A DNA stretch of 64,000 bases from Macrocystis pyrifera (GCA_031763025.1 JASSKH010000002.1:1604929-1668928); one strand, 5' to 3'. Positions 40,783 to 52,017 are shown, counted from the stretch's first letter. Notes: generated by a model not told the origin, from the sequence alone. A program made the numbers and translations.

Positions 40783-41324
40783 GTGAGTCACGTTTAAAAA
40801 ATTAACTCAGGGGACGATAAGTAACTATCCCCTTGTACCCGCGTCGTCCAACCCCATACAAACATACACACCGTTGGTTACTCCGGTCAGCAAGTCAGGC
40901 GATCTTACGTACCGAACACATGCCAAGACTGAGACTGACGCGGCCACGAACCGCGGCTAAGCAAGATACGAAAGCAAAATCGCTCGCAGTAGCCTTTGTC
41001 CTTTTGCGGTCTAGTCTAAAGCGCTAGATTCGAGCAGCTACCTCGGCACGAGGAGCGAGAAGCCTAACAATAACAACACAGCAGTCCAGGTTGAAGCATG
41101 CCTTCAAAAAAGAGGTGGGTGCAGATGTGCAGATGGTTTAGACTGCTGTAGACCGACCTACCGTTGTATCTATCGCTGTCGCTCGTGACTCTTGACCAGA
41201 GGGTTTGGCTGTTGATTCACAGCAGTTTTTTTTCCTTGTGTCGAATGTGGCCCTGTTTGGTTGGTCGGATCTGTGAGTTCAACCGATCGGTCGATACTCA
41301 ACTTTCTGTACACCCCGGACAGCT
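40783..41324. other. Possible intron or deleted part of the helicase locus
   Basis: No helicase motif is seen in any frame. The stretch starts as a canonical donor (GTGAGT), so it could be an intron grown by insertion or a region where coding DNA was lost. Confidence 0.4.
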
Positions 41325-41535
41325 CATGAGCTAGCTCATCTATCGTGCATAGCTCACGCTTCGAAAACATGTGCAGATGAGCTACCGCCTATAGCTCAAG
41401 CAGGGGGAAACATGTATAGCAGCTCATGTAGCTCCTATAGCTCATCTCGGGCGCAGATGAGCTACTGTAACTCATGTAGCTCCTATAGCTCAGCCTGGGA
41501 AAATGTGTGTAGATGAGCTCTCTTCTGTAGCTCAA
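41325..41535. repeat. GATGAGCTACTGTAGCTCAT minisatellite
   Basis: About four units of 50-70 bp carrying AGCTCATGTAGCTCCTATAG, CAGATGAGCTAC and GGGAAAACATGTGTA. AGCT is palindromic throughout. It ends just before helicase coding sequence resumes. Confidence 0.8.
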
Positions 41536-41540
41536 GCCTT

Positions 41541-42225
41541 CCAAACATCGACGCCGCCGACAGAGCTGGGCTAAAGCTGGACGGGCTCCCTCGAGGTGTC
41601 ATCGGCTGCTGTCCGGTTTACAGGAAGTTCTCCATCGTTGGTAAAGGCAAGCGGAAATTCACCATCAACAGAATGCAGGTTTCTCTGTCTCTTGGTATTC
41701 TTTCATCAGTCTATCGAGCACAAGGCGAAACCATCCCTAAACTTGTGCTCGACATTCGCAAGCCAGTAGACGGCTATAACGTTGCTCTGTCCCGAGCGAC
41801 CGATGCCAGCAAGCTCTTCTTGCTGTCGCCGGTTACTCTTGACGATCTGACCCATCCACAGGACGACGATGTAGCGGCTATGATCGACTACCTCGAACGC
41901 CTCGACAAGGCTACAGTAGCCTTGTTCTTGGATGATCCCTCTTCATTCCGACCGGCCACGACAAGTCCTCCGGCTAGTTATACATCCCACACCAACGACG
42001 GACAAACAGACACCGGCTCCATCCGCCCTTCACCTTTTCTGCCGCCCAATGAGAACAACAATTGCTTCTTCAACACCTCCATCGCCTCCGCTATAGCTGC
42101 TTGGGAAAGGACGCCCTCTCCCCAACCCAACCATGGCAACACCAGCTGGAGCCATCTTCTTCTCCACTCTTGCGGCTGTGCGTGCCTGCATGTTCGACGG
42201 CAAGCCTCTCCAACGCACCCTCTTG
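41541..42225 (+). pseudogene. PIF1-like helicase C-terminus joined to C19-like Cys box
   Basis: The frame reads DGLPRGVIGCCPVYRKFSIV, GKGKRKFTINRMQVSLSLGI, SSVYRAQGETIPKLVLDIRK and YNVALSRATDASKLFLLSP. GLPxGV, VYRAQGETI and YNVALSRAT correspond to the C-terminal region of PIF1-type helicases (motifs V and VI; ALSRA carries the arginine finger). From about residue 150, after a Pro/Thr/Ser linker, PPNENNNCFFNTSIASAIAA resembles the catalytic Cys box of ubiquitin-specific proteases (Cys codon 42063-42065). Downstream, TPAGAIFFSTLAAVRACMFD is in the +1 frame and fits such proteases better than the open frame does, which suggests a one-base shift near 42110-42140. It ends at donor GTAAGT (42226). 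Roles: DNA unwinding and ubiquitin removal (family knowledge). Confidence 0.6.
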
Positions 42226-42368
42226 GTAAGTTCTTGGTTGTTCTGCTATCCATATCTCGTCGTAATATTACCCTCCAATACTTACCGGCGCCCCAAGTAC
42301 CCATATATACATAAACACTACGCTGTGCTTTCATGTGTCTTCTAAACGTATTGTATCATTTCGTTCAG

Positions 42369-43039
42369 TATGCGTCGCATTCTTTGGCGGAATGCAGGAT
42401 TCTTTGGCTCAAGCACGTGACAAGATCCTTGGTAGTAGCGGCCTACCGGGCGCAGGATCCGTAATGGGAACGCCGGGCTCCATATACGAAGCGATCACCC
42501 TTCGACCTGATGATCAACTCCACCCCAACAGCGGGTGGCCAGGTAACGTCGTGGAACGGCATGCTCGTATCATGCACACTCGGACGGCTCTCGGATTCAA
42601 CTGGCACTACACTACCGATTGCCATATCGAAGACCATGGTCATATCGAGATAACCGCATCCCAATGTGCACGATGGCGAGATCCCGCACCAGTCTTGATT
42701 CCGCACGGGCCGCCCCAGTCACTCCAGGATGCAGTCAATGCCTTGTTCCTAACCGGAGCCGCTTCCGACTTCTCATTTCCTGGACCTGCTCCGTGCCCCC
42801 CCTACGACGAGAGCTGCGCCCTGCACATCAGCACATCCACATGGTCGATTCTTCCTTGGAGTGCGGACAACGCCCCAGATCGCGTTTTCTTCGCGTCTGC
42901 ACGTGTAGACATCTACGAGGACGCCGGAGAGCCGCCAGCACCGTCACCCATTTTCATAAGCTTTGAGTACAGCCTCGTAGCTGTCATCTACTCCATTCCC
43001 AACCATTTCGTGACCCAGTTGCGTTCGAGAGGGGGGTGA
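42369..43039 (+). CDS. C19-like protease domain, C-terminal exon
   Basis: After TGTATCATTTCGTTCAG the frame reads CVAFFGGMQDSLAQARDKIL; GGMQDS falls where these proteases have the QQD(A/S)-type box. Farther on, PPQSLQDAVNALFLTG resembles their SLQDAL segment, and FEYSLVAVIYSIPNHFVTQL the catalytic His box (His codon 43004-43006; usual pattern YxLxAVxxHxGxxxGHYVA, here NHF for GHY). Stop at 43037-43039. It joins the previous exon in the helicase reading frame (one base plus two), so a single fused protein is possible. Lost Gly and altered His box suggest weak or no peptidase activity. Identification is by motif memory only. Confidence 0.55.
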
Positions 43040-43049
43040 TTGAAGTACG

Positions 43050-44205
43050 ATTGCATACTCGGGGGGGGGAGTACCACGTCTTGCGACGATTTCGACTATG
43101 ACTGGTATCATGGTTTCCAGCATATGTATGTCTACCTTCGAAATTCTATGACCTTGCCTGTTCCCCAGGCACAAACGACACCATACTGCTAGCTACCATG
43201 AGCGCGCAAGCCAAGAACGCGCGAAGATAATCGAGGCGACTAGACAAGGACCCATCATGCCTCCGCCTTACCGAAGTCCTGGCCACTACGACGTGGGGGA
43301 GCGCAGCTGTGCCTTGCCGACTCGACTCCGACGTGCCGCCGCCTTGAGCGTCTCACGTGTTCTTCACATGTGTGTTGAAACGTTTTGATTTTTGATGTGA
43401 TATTGCTTCTCGATTAGGACTGCCTGCCTTCTTCTTTCCCTCTTTTTGCTAGAACGAATTTTGTAGAAATGTTGCACGGCGCGTCCAGCCTTTCGAGTTC
43501 TGCGCGGCTACATTTATATTAACTGTTCGGTCGACAGAGTGTTGTTTACGGGGTGCATGTACGTGACGATCATCGGCGAAAAGTCTACTTGTATGCCTTT
43601 TGTCATCTTTGACTTTACGGCAGCGTTTTATTTGGTGTGGGTGTGTTCGAGACACGCCGAGGTCATCGCAATCTGCGCGATGCGACTGTGACGTTTTGTT
43701 TATGTGTTTGCTTCGAAATAGCGCCAACAGCAGCATCTGCAAACAAGTAATATTCTACGTGGCAAATATCGACGTCGCGAGAGGATTGTCATACCGCCGG
43801 CCAACCTTTTGTTATATGGTAAAACCCTAGGGAACAGCGGGGCAACCCTTGCCCTGCCCTACATAGAGTATTGATACAAAAAGAGAGGGTTACCATGATA
43901 ACCATATGAAAGCTTTGCAACATCTATAAAACCACACCTTGCAAGGGCTGTGGCGGGTGGGGCCTTTTGACACTCGATGGGTGCGAGCGGGACAAATAGT
44001 CAACCGACGAATAGTTCGTTTTTTGTTTGTTCGGTTTTGAAACGAAAATCGTTTCGAACGGACACAACAAGCGGCTCAACCACGCCTTATGACCGGTTCT
44101 ACCTGTTTGTGTACGTCGTCGAGACACTTCTCCTACGAGAAGTTTAACGAATGTCATTGATACTTCGATATCGAAGTCGTTTGGACCACTTCGAATGTGC
44201 TTCGA
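43050..44205. other. No gene recognised
   Basis: Unique sequence downstream of the helicase-protease locus. No element or exon is supported; palindrome-like TTCGATATCGAAGT lies at 44164-44177. Confidence 0.4.
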
Positions 44206-44212
44206 ACAGTTA

Positions 44213-44317
44213 TTACGGGGGACCATAGTAAACAGGACCAAATATTGTTAGTAAAATTACCCGAATATATAGGTTTTTATGTGTGCCATAGGTCCTGCTA
44301 ACTATGGACCCCCGTAA
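44213..44317. mobile_element. MITE-A copy (hybrid arms)
   Basis: Left GACCATAGTAAACAGGACC, right CTGCTAACTATGGACCCCCG; TA flanks (44211-44212, 44318-44319). Confidence 0.85.
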
Positions 44318-44752
44318 TAGTTGTTGTCCAACTGAGGCCGATGTATAATAATAGACGGAAAAGTAACGAACTCGACAAATAGAGACAACTCAGGGCAGTA
44401 TAAATCCCCCTCCTGCAGAAAGAAGGGGACATGTCGCGACACTTTTTTACCCTCCCCTCCCCTGCACATCAAACACGGTGCCGTTTCCATGCATTCATCG
44501 CAAGATATATGTTTTCATGCCCCAAACTTACCCCAAAGGATCGCTACTACTGTAGTGGACCCCTCTTCTTGAACGAATCCGATCTCGAACCCGCCCCCTC
44601 GTGGCATGATTGATATCGTACCACAAAGCCTACCGATCTCAAACTTGACGGCAGAGCGCTAACGGCGCATACATGCGTGGTAAGACAGCTGCAAGCTGTC
44701 CGCCAGGGGTAAACAGATTCAGATCAACGCTACGTATAGATTTGTACATACA

Positions 44753-45028
44753 ATGGATATCTCTAGTGTAGAATCGCTATCCATAAAGGGGTTGGAAACG
44801 AAAGATAAGAGGGAGAAAATCGTTAGCGCGGACGCCGTCATAATCGACTGGCAGAAGCAACTCGAGCGAGGAATCAGCAACAAACACAATGACTATAATA
44901 CCTCAAAACCTTCAAGAGTGACCAGTCCATCCCGCAATATTATCGCCCTATTAATAGAGCCCTCTCGTATATATATATATATATATCATGTGGGCGGGCT
45001 GCTGAAGGGTACACCCAATGATGGCTGA
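44753..45028 (+). other. Open frame, 91 codons, unassigned
   Basis: ATG at 44753 opens MDISSVESLSIKGLETKDKR, then EKIVSADAVIIDWQKQLERG; charged and protein-like for about 60 codons, then it runs into an (AT)n stretch. Downstream in another frame GTCKFCENLEEDSADEALC (45084-45135) has a CxxC pair. No family is recognised. Confidence 0.25.
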
Positions 45029-45143
45029 CTTTGAGGCAATATGTACCGACCACCCGCCGGCCAATCCCACGACCAACACAACGGGACATGTAAGTTTTGT
45101 GAAAACCTTGAAGAAGATTCCGCCGATGAGGCACTATGCACTA

Positions 45144-45250
45144 TTACGGGGGACCATGCTTAACAGGACCAAATATTGTTAGTAAAAATAGTTAACTATA
45201 TAGGTTTTTTTATGTATATCATAGGTCCTGTTAACTATGGACCTCCGTAA
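45144..45250. mobile_element. MITE-A copy (hybrid arms)
   Basis: Left GACCATGCTTAACAGGACC, right CTGTTAACTATGGACCTCCG; TA at 45142-45143 and 45251-45252. Confidence 0.85.
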
Positions 45251-45302
45251 TACCAGGTTTAGGAAATTTTCCTCAGTACCCTTTACCCTTTTAGAACTGT
45301 TA

Positions 45303-45407
45303 TTACGGGGGGCCATAGTAAACAGGACCTACGGTACACTCAAAAACCTATACATTTACCTGTTTTTGCCAACAATATTTGGTCCTATCTACTATGGTCC
45401 CCCGTAA
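45303..45407. mobile_element. MITE-A copy
   Basis: TTACGGGGGGCCATAGTAAA to TGGTCCCCCGTAA, only 52 bp after the previous copy and with the core in the opposite orientation. Confidence 0.85.
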
Positions 45408-45415
45408 CAGCAGCA

Positions 45416-45482
45416 CAGTAATGGGGAACAAACAACTATTATAGTTCCAAGTGCTGTAATTTGTCCCCAAAACGGGACTGTG
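45416..45482. mobile_element. Fold-B foldback element
   Basis: Left arm eroded (CACAGTAATGGGGAACAAAC); right arm TTTGTCCCCAAAACGGGACT is intact. Confidence 0.6.
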
Positions 45483-45734
45483 TACTCCTCCCAAAGGGTT
45501 AAATTAAGACTCGTGGGACTTCAGAGGGGGAAAAAAGTGACGGATACAACGACGTCCACTGCGTGTGGTTGGGGGATGACACGATGGTTGGTGCCCCAGT
45601 TGCAATGGTTAGATGCAAGGAGGGAGTCTTGCGGCACGGCTGCAACATGAATGATCCCAGATACCCGCAATGCTGCTGGGCGCTCACGCTTCTCTCGCAG
45701 TTGATAGCAGCCAAGTTATCGTGCTTTTTTTTTT

Positions 45735-45905
45735 GTCGAGCCCCGTCACAGTCGAATGTCGGCCAAGAAGGGGCGCCCCGATGATAGCGTACATAGCACG
45801 CGTCTACCTCACGGTGGGCGCGGCTCTTCTCGTGCTACTGTCTGTCTGCGGTTCCTGGAGAGACGGGCCGTATGTATGGGGTACGGGAAGATATATCGTG
45901 TGTAC
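45735..45905 (+). CDS. Candidate transmembrane exon, unassigned
   Basis: After a T(9) tract an open frame reads PVTVECRPRRGAP, MIAYIARVYLTVGAALLVLL, SVCGSWRDGPYVWG. The hydrophobic segment is convincing and the local GC content resembles the 7TM exons. Acceptor (TTTGTCGAG or GTCACAG) and donor are uncertain, and a (GTT)n run follows at 45967-45999. Upstream, in another frame, WLGDDTMVGAPVAMVRCKEG (45563-45640) is also protein-like. Confidence 0.3.
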
Positions 45906-45965
45906 ATGGTATATATATACATCTTCGGACAAGGTAGGTTGTTTGCATGCTTGCTTTTGGTTTCG

Positions 45966-45996
<31 letters not shown>

Positions 45997-46314
45997 GCTG
46001 CTGCTGCTACGCGTGCTGTCAAAATACGTGCACTCTATCGTATAGGAGGCTATGCCAACCGGAGAAATAAGGGTGGCGGGCAGACCCTCGAAGAAGAGGA
46101 AGGCGGTGAATATTTAGCCGTGGCCTGCAAGCAAAATAACCTGTCAGTAATATCGGATCCTATTATTAATGAAACAATCAAAATCAATTTATTTTATTCA
46201 CACTGATACAGGTTGTTCCCATTTGAGAAAATCAAGAAATATAATCAACCAACTTAAGGCGTTCATTTTTTGCCAATAACGGGTTGACTATCATGGGACG
46301 CGCGTGCCACCGAT

Positions 46315-46507
46315 CTGAGTGCTGAGCGTGACGTGGGACCCGCTGCCAAAAGGAACCGTGGATTTGACTCAGTATATGGGCGCTCTTAGCAGCTTCGAAG
46401 AAATCAACAATGTTCGGCGAGGGGTTTGGCGACAAGTTGCAGGTGGTGGCACGGCTGGTCTCGGTGACAGTATCGTGTGCCTCGGAGATGACTCACACAG
46501 CAATTAA
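46315..46507 (+). other. Open frame, unassigned
   Basis: LSVTWDPLPKGTVDLTQYMG, ALSSFEEINNVRRGVWRQVA, then stop at 46505-46507. Protein-like composition but no recognised motif; could be a terminal exon. Confidence 0.25.
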
Positions 46508-46585
46508 CTACGGTAGAACTTCGTTTGCTATCTACTATATTTTCTCCTGAAATGAATAATTAATCGGTAGTCAGCGATGTTTCAC

Positions 46586-46745
46586 GCCGAGTGCACCTGT
46601 ACAAACTGGCGCCGAGGGACCGCTAAGCTGCTACAGGGGAAGGAGGGAAGAAACCGGAGCGCTGCTGACAACGACGTCGGGGTGGGACACTGACGAGGCG
46701 GGGTAGGTATATAGCGTAAACGAGGTTTTTCCAAGGGATGCAGGT
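46586..46745. repeat. GCCGAGTGCRCC dispersed repeat, copy 1
   Basis: ACGCCGAGTGCACC, GAGGGACCGCTAAGCTGCT, GGAGGGAAGAAACCGGAGCG, CTGCTGA, GTGGGACACTGACGAGGCGG and CCAAGGG align with 58160-58315. A weaker third copy lies at about 61520-61640. Confidence 0.65.
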
Positions 46746-46814
46746 GCAAGCAAGAAGAGCCTTTTCAAGGAGGGAGTATATATCTGATGCAGGTTGATGG
46801 AAGAGAAACTACTA

Positions 46815-46908
46815 TTATCACGGGGGACCATAGTCAATAGGACCTACTGTTAACACAATTATTACTAGCAATATTTGGTCCTATTTACTATGGTCCCCCG
46901 TGATAACA
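46815..46908. mobile_element. MITE-A copy with TTATCACGGGGG ends
   Basis: Both termini carry the matching change (TTATCACGGGGGACCATAG / CTATGGTCCCCCGTGATAA), and the core is shortened. Matching changes in both arms imply this variant transposed as such. Confidence 0.8.
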
Positions 46909-46909
46909 T

Positions 46910-47285
46910 TAATGTTGCGGTATTCGAAGATATCCGCTCCAAATCGGAACGGAACATGTACGATACACCAACTCATTGTCAGAGGGCAAAATCCAAGAAT
47001 TCACACCGACTGCGTAGCTCGATGCATTACACGTACGTACTGTTGTCGTATCGCTGTTTCGCGAATCATATCATCCACATACTAAAGGGCGACTACGCAC
47101 GGTATTATCCGCGCCGACTTAAAACACGGAAGGTGCCGTCAGTCAGACCTGAATCCTAGACAAAAATCACACCAATTATTATATACTGCACGATAGCAGC
47201 GCCCCTTGTGAATACCTAACCGATGCCCCACCAATCAGATCTGAAGGAGCGACATTTTCTTGTCTCGCCTTGGAACAACAAAATC
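46910..47285. other. No gene recognised
   Basis: Unique sequence; a 94-codon open frame starts inside the MITE and has no domain. Confidence 0.35.
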
Positions 47286-47288
47286 TTA

Positions 47289-47393
47289 TTACGGGGGACC
47301 ATAGTTAATAGGACCTACGGTACACACAAACACCCATATATGTCCATATTTTTACTAACCATATTTGTTCCTATATACTATGGTCCCCCGTAA
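47289..47393. mobile_element. MITE-A copy
   Basis: TTACGGGGGACCATAGTTAA to TATGGTCCCCCGTAA, TA at both ends. Confidence 0.85.
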
Positions 47394-47809
47394 TACCATG
47401 TTTGATTTCACCTCTGTTGTTCCGCGGGGCGTTCAAATCTATCGTTCCGCTTCCTGAGGTAGGATAAATCAGACTGACGGTAAGAACAGTACGAAACAGT
47501 ACGAGTAGGGGGTCGCACGTGTGTCCTTCCTAATTTTTCGGGCGAGGGGAGTCACTCCGCCGAGGGACCACCATACCTACGGGCTTCACCACCGTGCTAT
47601 TATTTCGGAGTGAGGTACAAAGTTACTCCTCCCGGTAGCGTCAACACGGTGTTCACAAAGGGTAAGTATTTCTCGCCACATAATCCAAGCAGGCCTTGCA
47701 ACATGGTAGGTGATGCATATCAATCTGAGTACAGTTTTTTTTTGTTCGCTCGTCATACGCCTGGGTCCCCAAACGGGCTCTTTTTTGTTTGTGGATGACT
47801 GAATGTCGC

Positions 47810-48190
47810 CGGGTAGTTGTTTTAGTTGGCTATTTAATAGGCATCACATCTACTTGTTTGAAAGTTGGCTACAATAGGTATTACAGTTAGTTGCTGTAGT
47901 CGGCTAGGTAATACACTTACTTGTTTTAGTTGGTGATGTAGTAGTACAAGGAGTTAGGTGTTGTAATTTGCCAGGGAATGGATAGTTTTAGTTGACTACG
48001 TAGTACAGGTAGTTAGCGTATTTGTCTAGGTAATACAGTTAGTTGCTTTTGTCGGTTTAGGTATATTCCAGTCAGTCGCTTTAGTTGGCTAGGCAGAGCG
48101 GTTTGTAGGTTTAGTTTGCCAGGTATCACAGGTGGTTATTTTGGTCGAGTACCAGCCAGTTGCCTTTTTAGTAGTAGTAACTAAGCAAGT
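47810..48190. repeat. TTAGTTGGCTAGGTAATACA minisatellite
   Basis: Nine or so irregular 40-45 bp units (TAGTTGYTTTAGTTGGCTA, GGTAATACAGTTAGTTGC). Confidence 0.8.
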
Positions 48191-48199
48191 TAGTTGGCC

Positions 48200-48940
48200 T
48201 ACTTTCGCCATCCGATCAATCCAACAAACGAATAGCCTTGACGTCTAGCTAACTTACAGCCTTTCTTGGCTTCATAGTACTTTCTCACCGCCTGACCTCC
48301 TCAAATGAGCAACCGCCGGTTTTTAGTTTGATACCTGTAGGACTTCTGTACGAGTATAGCGCATATAAATGTAGGTCGGGCATTTTTCGCAAACCAACTT
48401 CTTCGAAGTTTCATGTTTGGGGTGGAAATATCGAGCTCCTCATGTGAGGAGCTCAGAAAATAATATTAAGGCACCACCCATATAGGGTCAGTGCCCAACG
48501 GTCAAGCCGTCGCTCGCACGAACGTCACCCATATTTACACATGCAGGACAACGTGAGATAATATCCCCGGCGACTCGGACACACACAGGCTGGGCACGCA
48601 CCATTTTCGCTTGGCCTACAGCCGGCCTCGGCTATTTGTTTTTTGGTGACAATTGACTAGCCACCGATGTCGACTCAACCAACTGAAAGTTTCAGACTTT
48701 CACCCGCTGGTCTGTAAGGCAAACAGTTGAATACTTCTGTGGTGAGAGTCGGCGAAGCGGGGCGATATCAGCTCCGCGCGTACGGCAGGAAACTGGCCAA
48801 CCAGATGGACGTGATTGTTGTGATATACTTACCTACCTGGTACTGTGATATCTATCGCTAGGCTGGGCCTCCGCCGTTGGTTCTCTCTTTCTTTTTTTTC
48901 TTTTTCTTTTTCGGCTTTCATAAATATGTAACAGGTGCAG
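48200..48940. other. No gene recognised
   Basis: Short palindromes (GAGCTCCTCATGTGAGGAGCTC at 48433-48454) and a pyrimidine run (48884-48912). No exon is supported. Confidence 0.4.
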
Positions 48941-48949
48941 TAGTAGGGG

Positions 48950-49125
48950 TCACTCTATAGTGCCTGTATCATATGCGCCAGCCGACAACACCGGCACTCT
49001 AGCGGCAGCCGACACTCCCTAGCACACTGCTCCACTGGTTAATCCCTGTACCAAGCCATTTCACCAGACTATAGCGTCAGAAATAAAGCGGGCACTCGGC
49101 ACTACTCAACCGGCAATATAAAGGG
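48950..49125. repeat. CCGGCACT dispersed repeat
   Basis: AACACCGGCACTCTAGCGGC, CACACTGCTCCACTGGTTAA and CTCGGCACTACTCAACCGGC match the 14.0-kb array unit. Confidence 0.65.
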
Positions 49126-49204
49126 ACTTATGTTGTATACATGTCCGCTTTCTCTCTCTCGTCATATCATCTGTACCTGCAGCTGCTGCTGCTAGGGTAG
49201 CTTG

Positions 49205-51780
49205 TTGTGGTTGTCGAGATGGTGTGCGGGGGTGGTGGTTGTGATGTTGGAAGTGTTGGTGGTGGTTATGTGGTCGTGGTGGTCTCACCGTTTGGTCTGC
49301 CAGTGGTGCCGATGGCGGACGCGATGCTGCTGATGGTGGTGATGGTGTTAGTGGTGACGATCAGTCTCGTCTATGGGGTTGGTCTCGGCTATATCGGGTT
49401 TCGAAGTGTGGATTGTAATGATTTTGGTGGTGGTGGCAGTGGTGGGAGTAGAGGTTCTAGTAACGTGGAGGTGGTGGTACCGGTACTAGTGGTACTGGTG
49501 GTACTGGTGGTACTGGCCGTTGCGATCGTCGTGGTAGTGGCGGTGGTGATGATTATGTACGCAGTTCGTGTGAGGGTGGTAGTAGTGGTGATAGTATTGC
49601 CCGTCAATGTTGTTGCTGATGAGGTTGGTGGTACCGGTGGTAGCGGCAGTGGCGCTTGTGTGGTGCTGGTAGCAGTGGTGGTAGTAGCAGTGGTGGTAGT
49701 AGCAGCAGTACTAGTGGTGGTGGTTGCGATGATGGTGATGTTGATATATGTGATGGTGGCCGTGGAAACAGTGGCGGCTGTAGTGGTTCGGTGGTGGTGA
49801 TTGTTGTGGATTTGGCGTTTATTACGTGATTGTGGTGGTGGTGGTGATCGTTTATTTGATAGTGGTTCTGGTGGCGGTTGTACTGGTTGTGGCGATGGTG
49901 GTGGTGGTTCGTTTTTGGCGTTGGTTGAGTTGACGATGGTGTTGGTAGTAGTAATGGGGTTAGGTGTGTTGGCCGTGGTGATTGTTCTGACAATAGTGAT
50001 GGTGGTTGTCGCGATGGTAGTAGTGGTGATGGTGGCGGTGGTTTTAGGTTCTGGTGGTGGTTGCTGGTGGTCTTAGTAGTAGTGCCGGGTATGGCAGCTG
50101 TGGCGGTGGTGGTGGTGGCCGTGATGATCATGGTGTTGGCGGTCGTGGTGTTGGAGGTAGTAATCATCAAAGCAGCGGCGACGGTGGTGGTGGTTGGGTA
50201 CGGTCGTGGTGGCGATCGTAGATACGGATTGAAGTGAAAGTTGTGGTGGTAAGGGAGGTGGTGGTCGTGGTGGTGGTGGTGGTGTTGGTACTGACGTTAG
50301 TCATTGTGGTGGCGGTCCTGATGGTGGCGATGGTTTCGTTCGACTTGCGGGTGTGGCAGTAGCAGTGGTGGTGGGTGTAGTGGTCGTGTTGGTTGCGGTG
50401 TTGGTGTTGATGATGGTGGCTGTGGTCTAAGAGATGGTCATGGTGGTGGTGGACGCGATAATAGTTGTGCCGGTGGCGGTGGTGGCTCTGATAGTGGTGG
50501 GGGTAGTGGTCGGGTGGTGGTGGTGACGGCTATCCGTGTAACTGGTCGTGATATCGATTGCGGTGGCAGTAGATGTGGTGGCGGTGGCGGTGGCGGTTGC
50601 GGTTGTAGCGAGATTTGCGGTGGCTGTGGTGATGGAATCGGTAGTGGTAGGGGGAGTGATGGTTGTGGTGGCGGCTCGTGTAGGCGCTGGTGGGGTTGAC
50701 GATGGTGTTGGTGGGGATAGTAGTGAGTATAGGTGTGGTGGCTGTGGGGGTTGTATTGATAGCGGTGATGGTGATGGCCGTGATCAATGTGGGTGCGGCA
50801 ATGATTGTCGTGGTGGAGGTAGCGGTGGTGGATATATGACACATGTAGTGATGGTGATCGCGCATACAATCGGGGTAGTGGTGTTGGTGGTGGTGGTGAC
50901 GCTGGTGCTGAATGCAGTCGTTGTGGTGATTGTGGTGGTGGTAGTTGCGGTGGTGGCGTTGGTGTTTGTGGTGTTTGGTAGTGGTTGGTGGTGGTGGTAG
51001 TTGTGGCGGTGTTGGTGTCGGTGGTGGTGTTCGTGCTGGTGTTGGTTATGGTCGATACGTTGGTGGGTCTAGCCATGTTAGTAGTAGTGGTTGTGGTAGT
51101 GATAGGCGTGGTGGCTGTGGGGAATGAAACGATACTGGTGGTGGTGGCGGTGATCGTGACACGTGGGGTGGTGGTCGTGGTATGTTTGATGTGGTGGCGA
51201 CGTGGTGGTGGGGATCGTTAACAGTTTAATGGTGCTAGTGGTTGAGGTAGCAATGGTTGAAGTGATGACGGTGGTGGTGGTGGTTGCGGTGGTCATGGTT
51301 GTGGTGGTTACGTTGGCGGGTCTGTCGGTGCTAGTGGTGGTGGTGGTTGTGGTGATAGGTGTGTTCGCTGTGGGGATTGAAACGACACTGGTGATGGTGG
51401 TGGTCGTGAGAAGTGTGGTGGTGGCAGCGGCTGTGGTTGAGACGGTGGTGGCGGTGGTGGTGAAGTGGTATTTATGATCGTAGCGATCGTGCATATGGTG
51501 ATGGGCGTGATGATGGCAGTGGTGGCGGTAGCGGTGGCGACGGCGGTTGTGGTGCTAGTGATGATATTATTCGTGGCGGTGGCAGTGATGTTGTTGGTTG
51601 GGCCGATGGCGGTGGCCGTGTCGGCGGTGTGGCGTTGAATGGGGAGATAGTGCTGGCCGTGTGGGCGGTGATGGTGGTTGAGTTGGTCGTGATTTTGAAG
51701 TATGGTTGTGGTCGTGAAAATTGTGGTGGCAGTGATGGGGGTGATGTTCATGATAGCGGTGACGGTGGTGGCAGTTGTGG
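49205..51780. repeat. GGT/GTG-rich strand-asymmetric tract
   Basis: About 2.6 kb of irregular GGTGGTGGTGATGGTAGTAG-type triplets, G+T-rich on the + strand, without a fixed unit. It repeats larger motifs such as GTTGGTATGGTCGATACGTT / GTTACGTTGGCGGGTCTGTC followed by GTGGTTGTGGTGATAGGYGT (51040-51110; 51300-51370), so segmental duplication occurred. Long Val/Gly and Thr/His frames are artefacts. Confidence 0.85.
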
Positions 51781-51912
51781 AGAGACAGCAATCTGTAGCT
51801 GAAACATTCAGCATCACCCGGGACTAAGTCTGAGCTTCTCGGGGATCGGCCGGGGTCAACTGTCAACGTTTCAGGCGCCCTTGTAATTGAGTTGTGAATA
51901 GTTGGTATAGTA

Positions 51913-52017
51913 TTACGGGGGTCCATAGTTAATAGGACCTATGGTATACATAAAAACCTATATATCTACCTATTTTTCCTAACAAAAATTGGTCCCGTTA
52001 ACTATGGACCCCCGTAA
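51913..52017. mobile_element. MITE-A copy
   Basis: GTTAAT/GTTAAC-type arms, TA flanks (51911-51912, 52018-52019). It separates the two GGT-rich blocks together with a unique 130-bp stretch on either side (both carry GGTAGCTGAAAC, 51797 and 52101). Confidence 0.9.

Noticed and set aside
44753-45135. Non-LTR retrotransposon 3' reading-frame end (CxxC motif)
   Set aside because: Only one CxxC pair and several stops between the protein-like parts; too little to claim.
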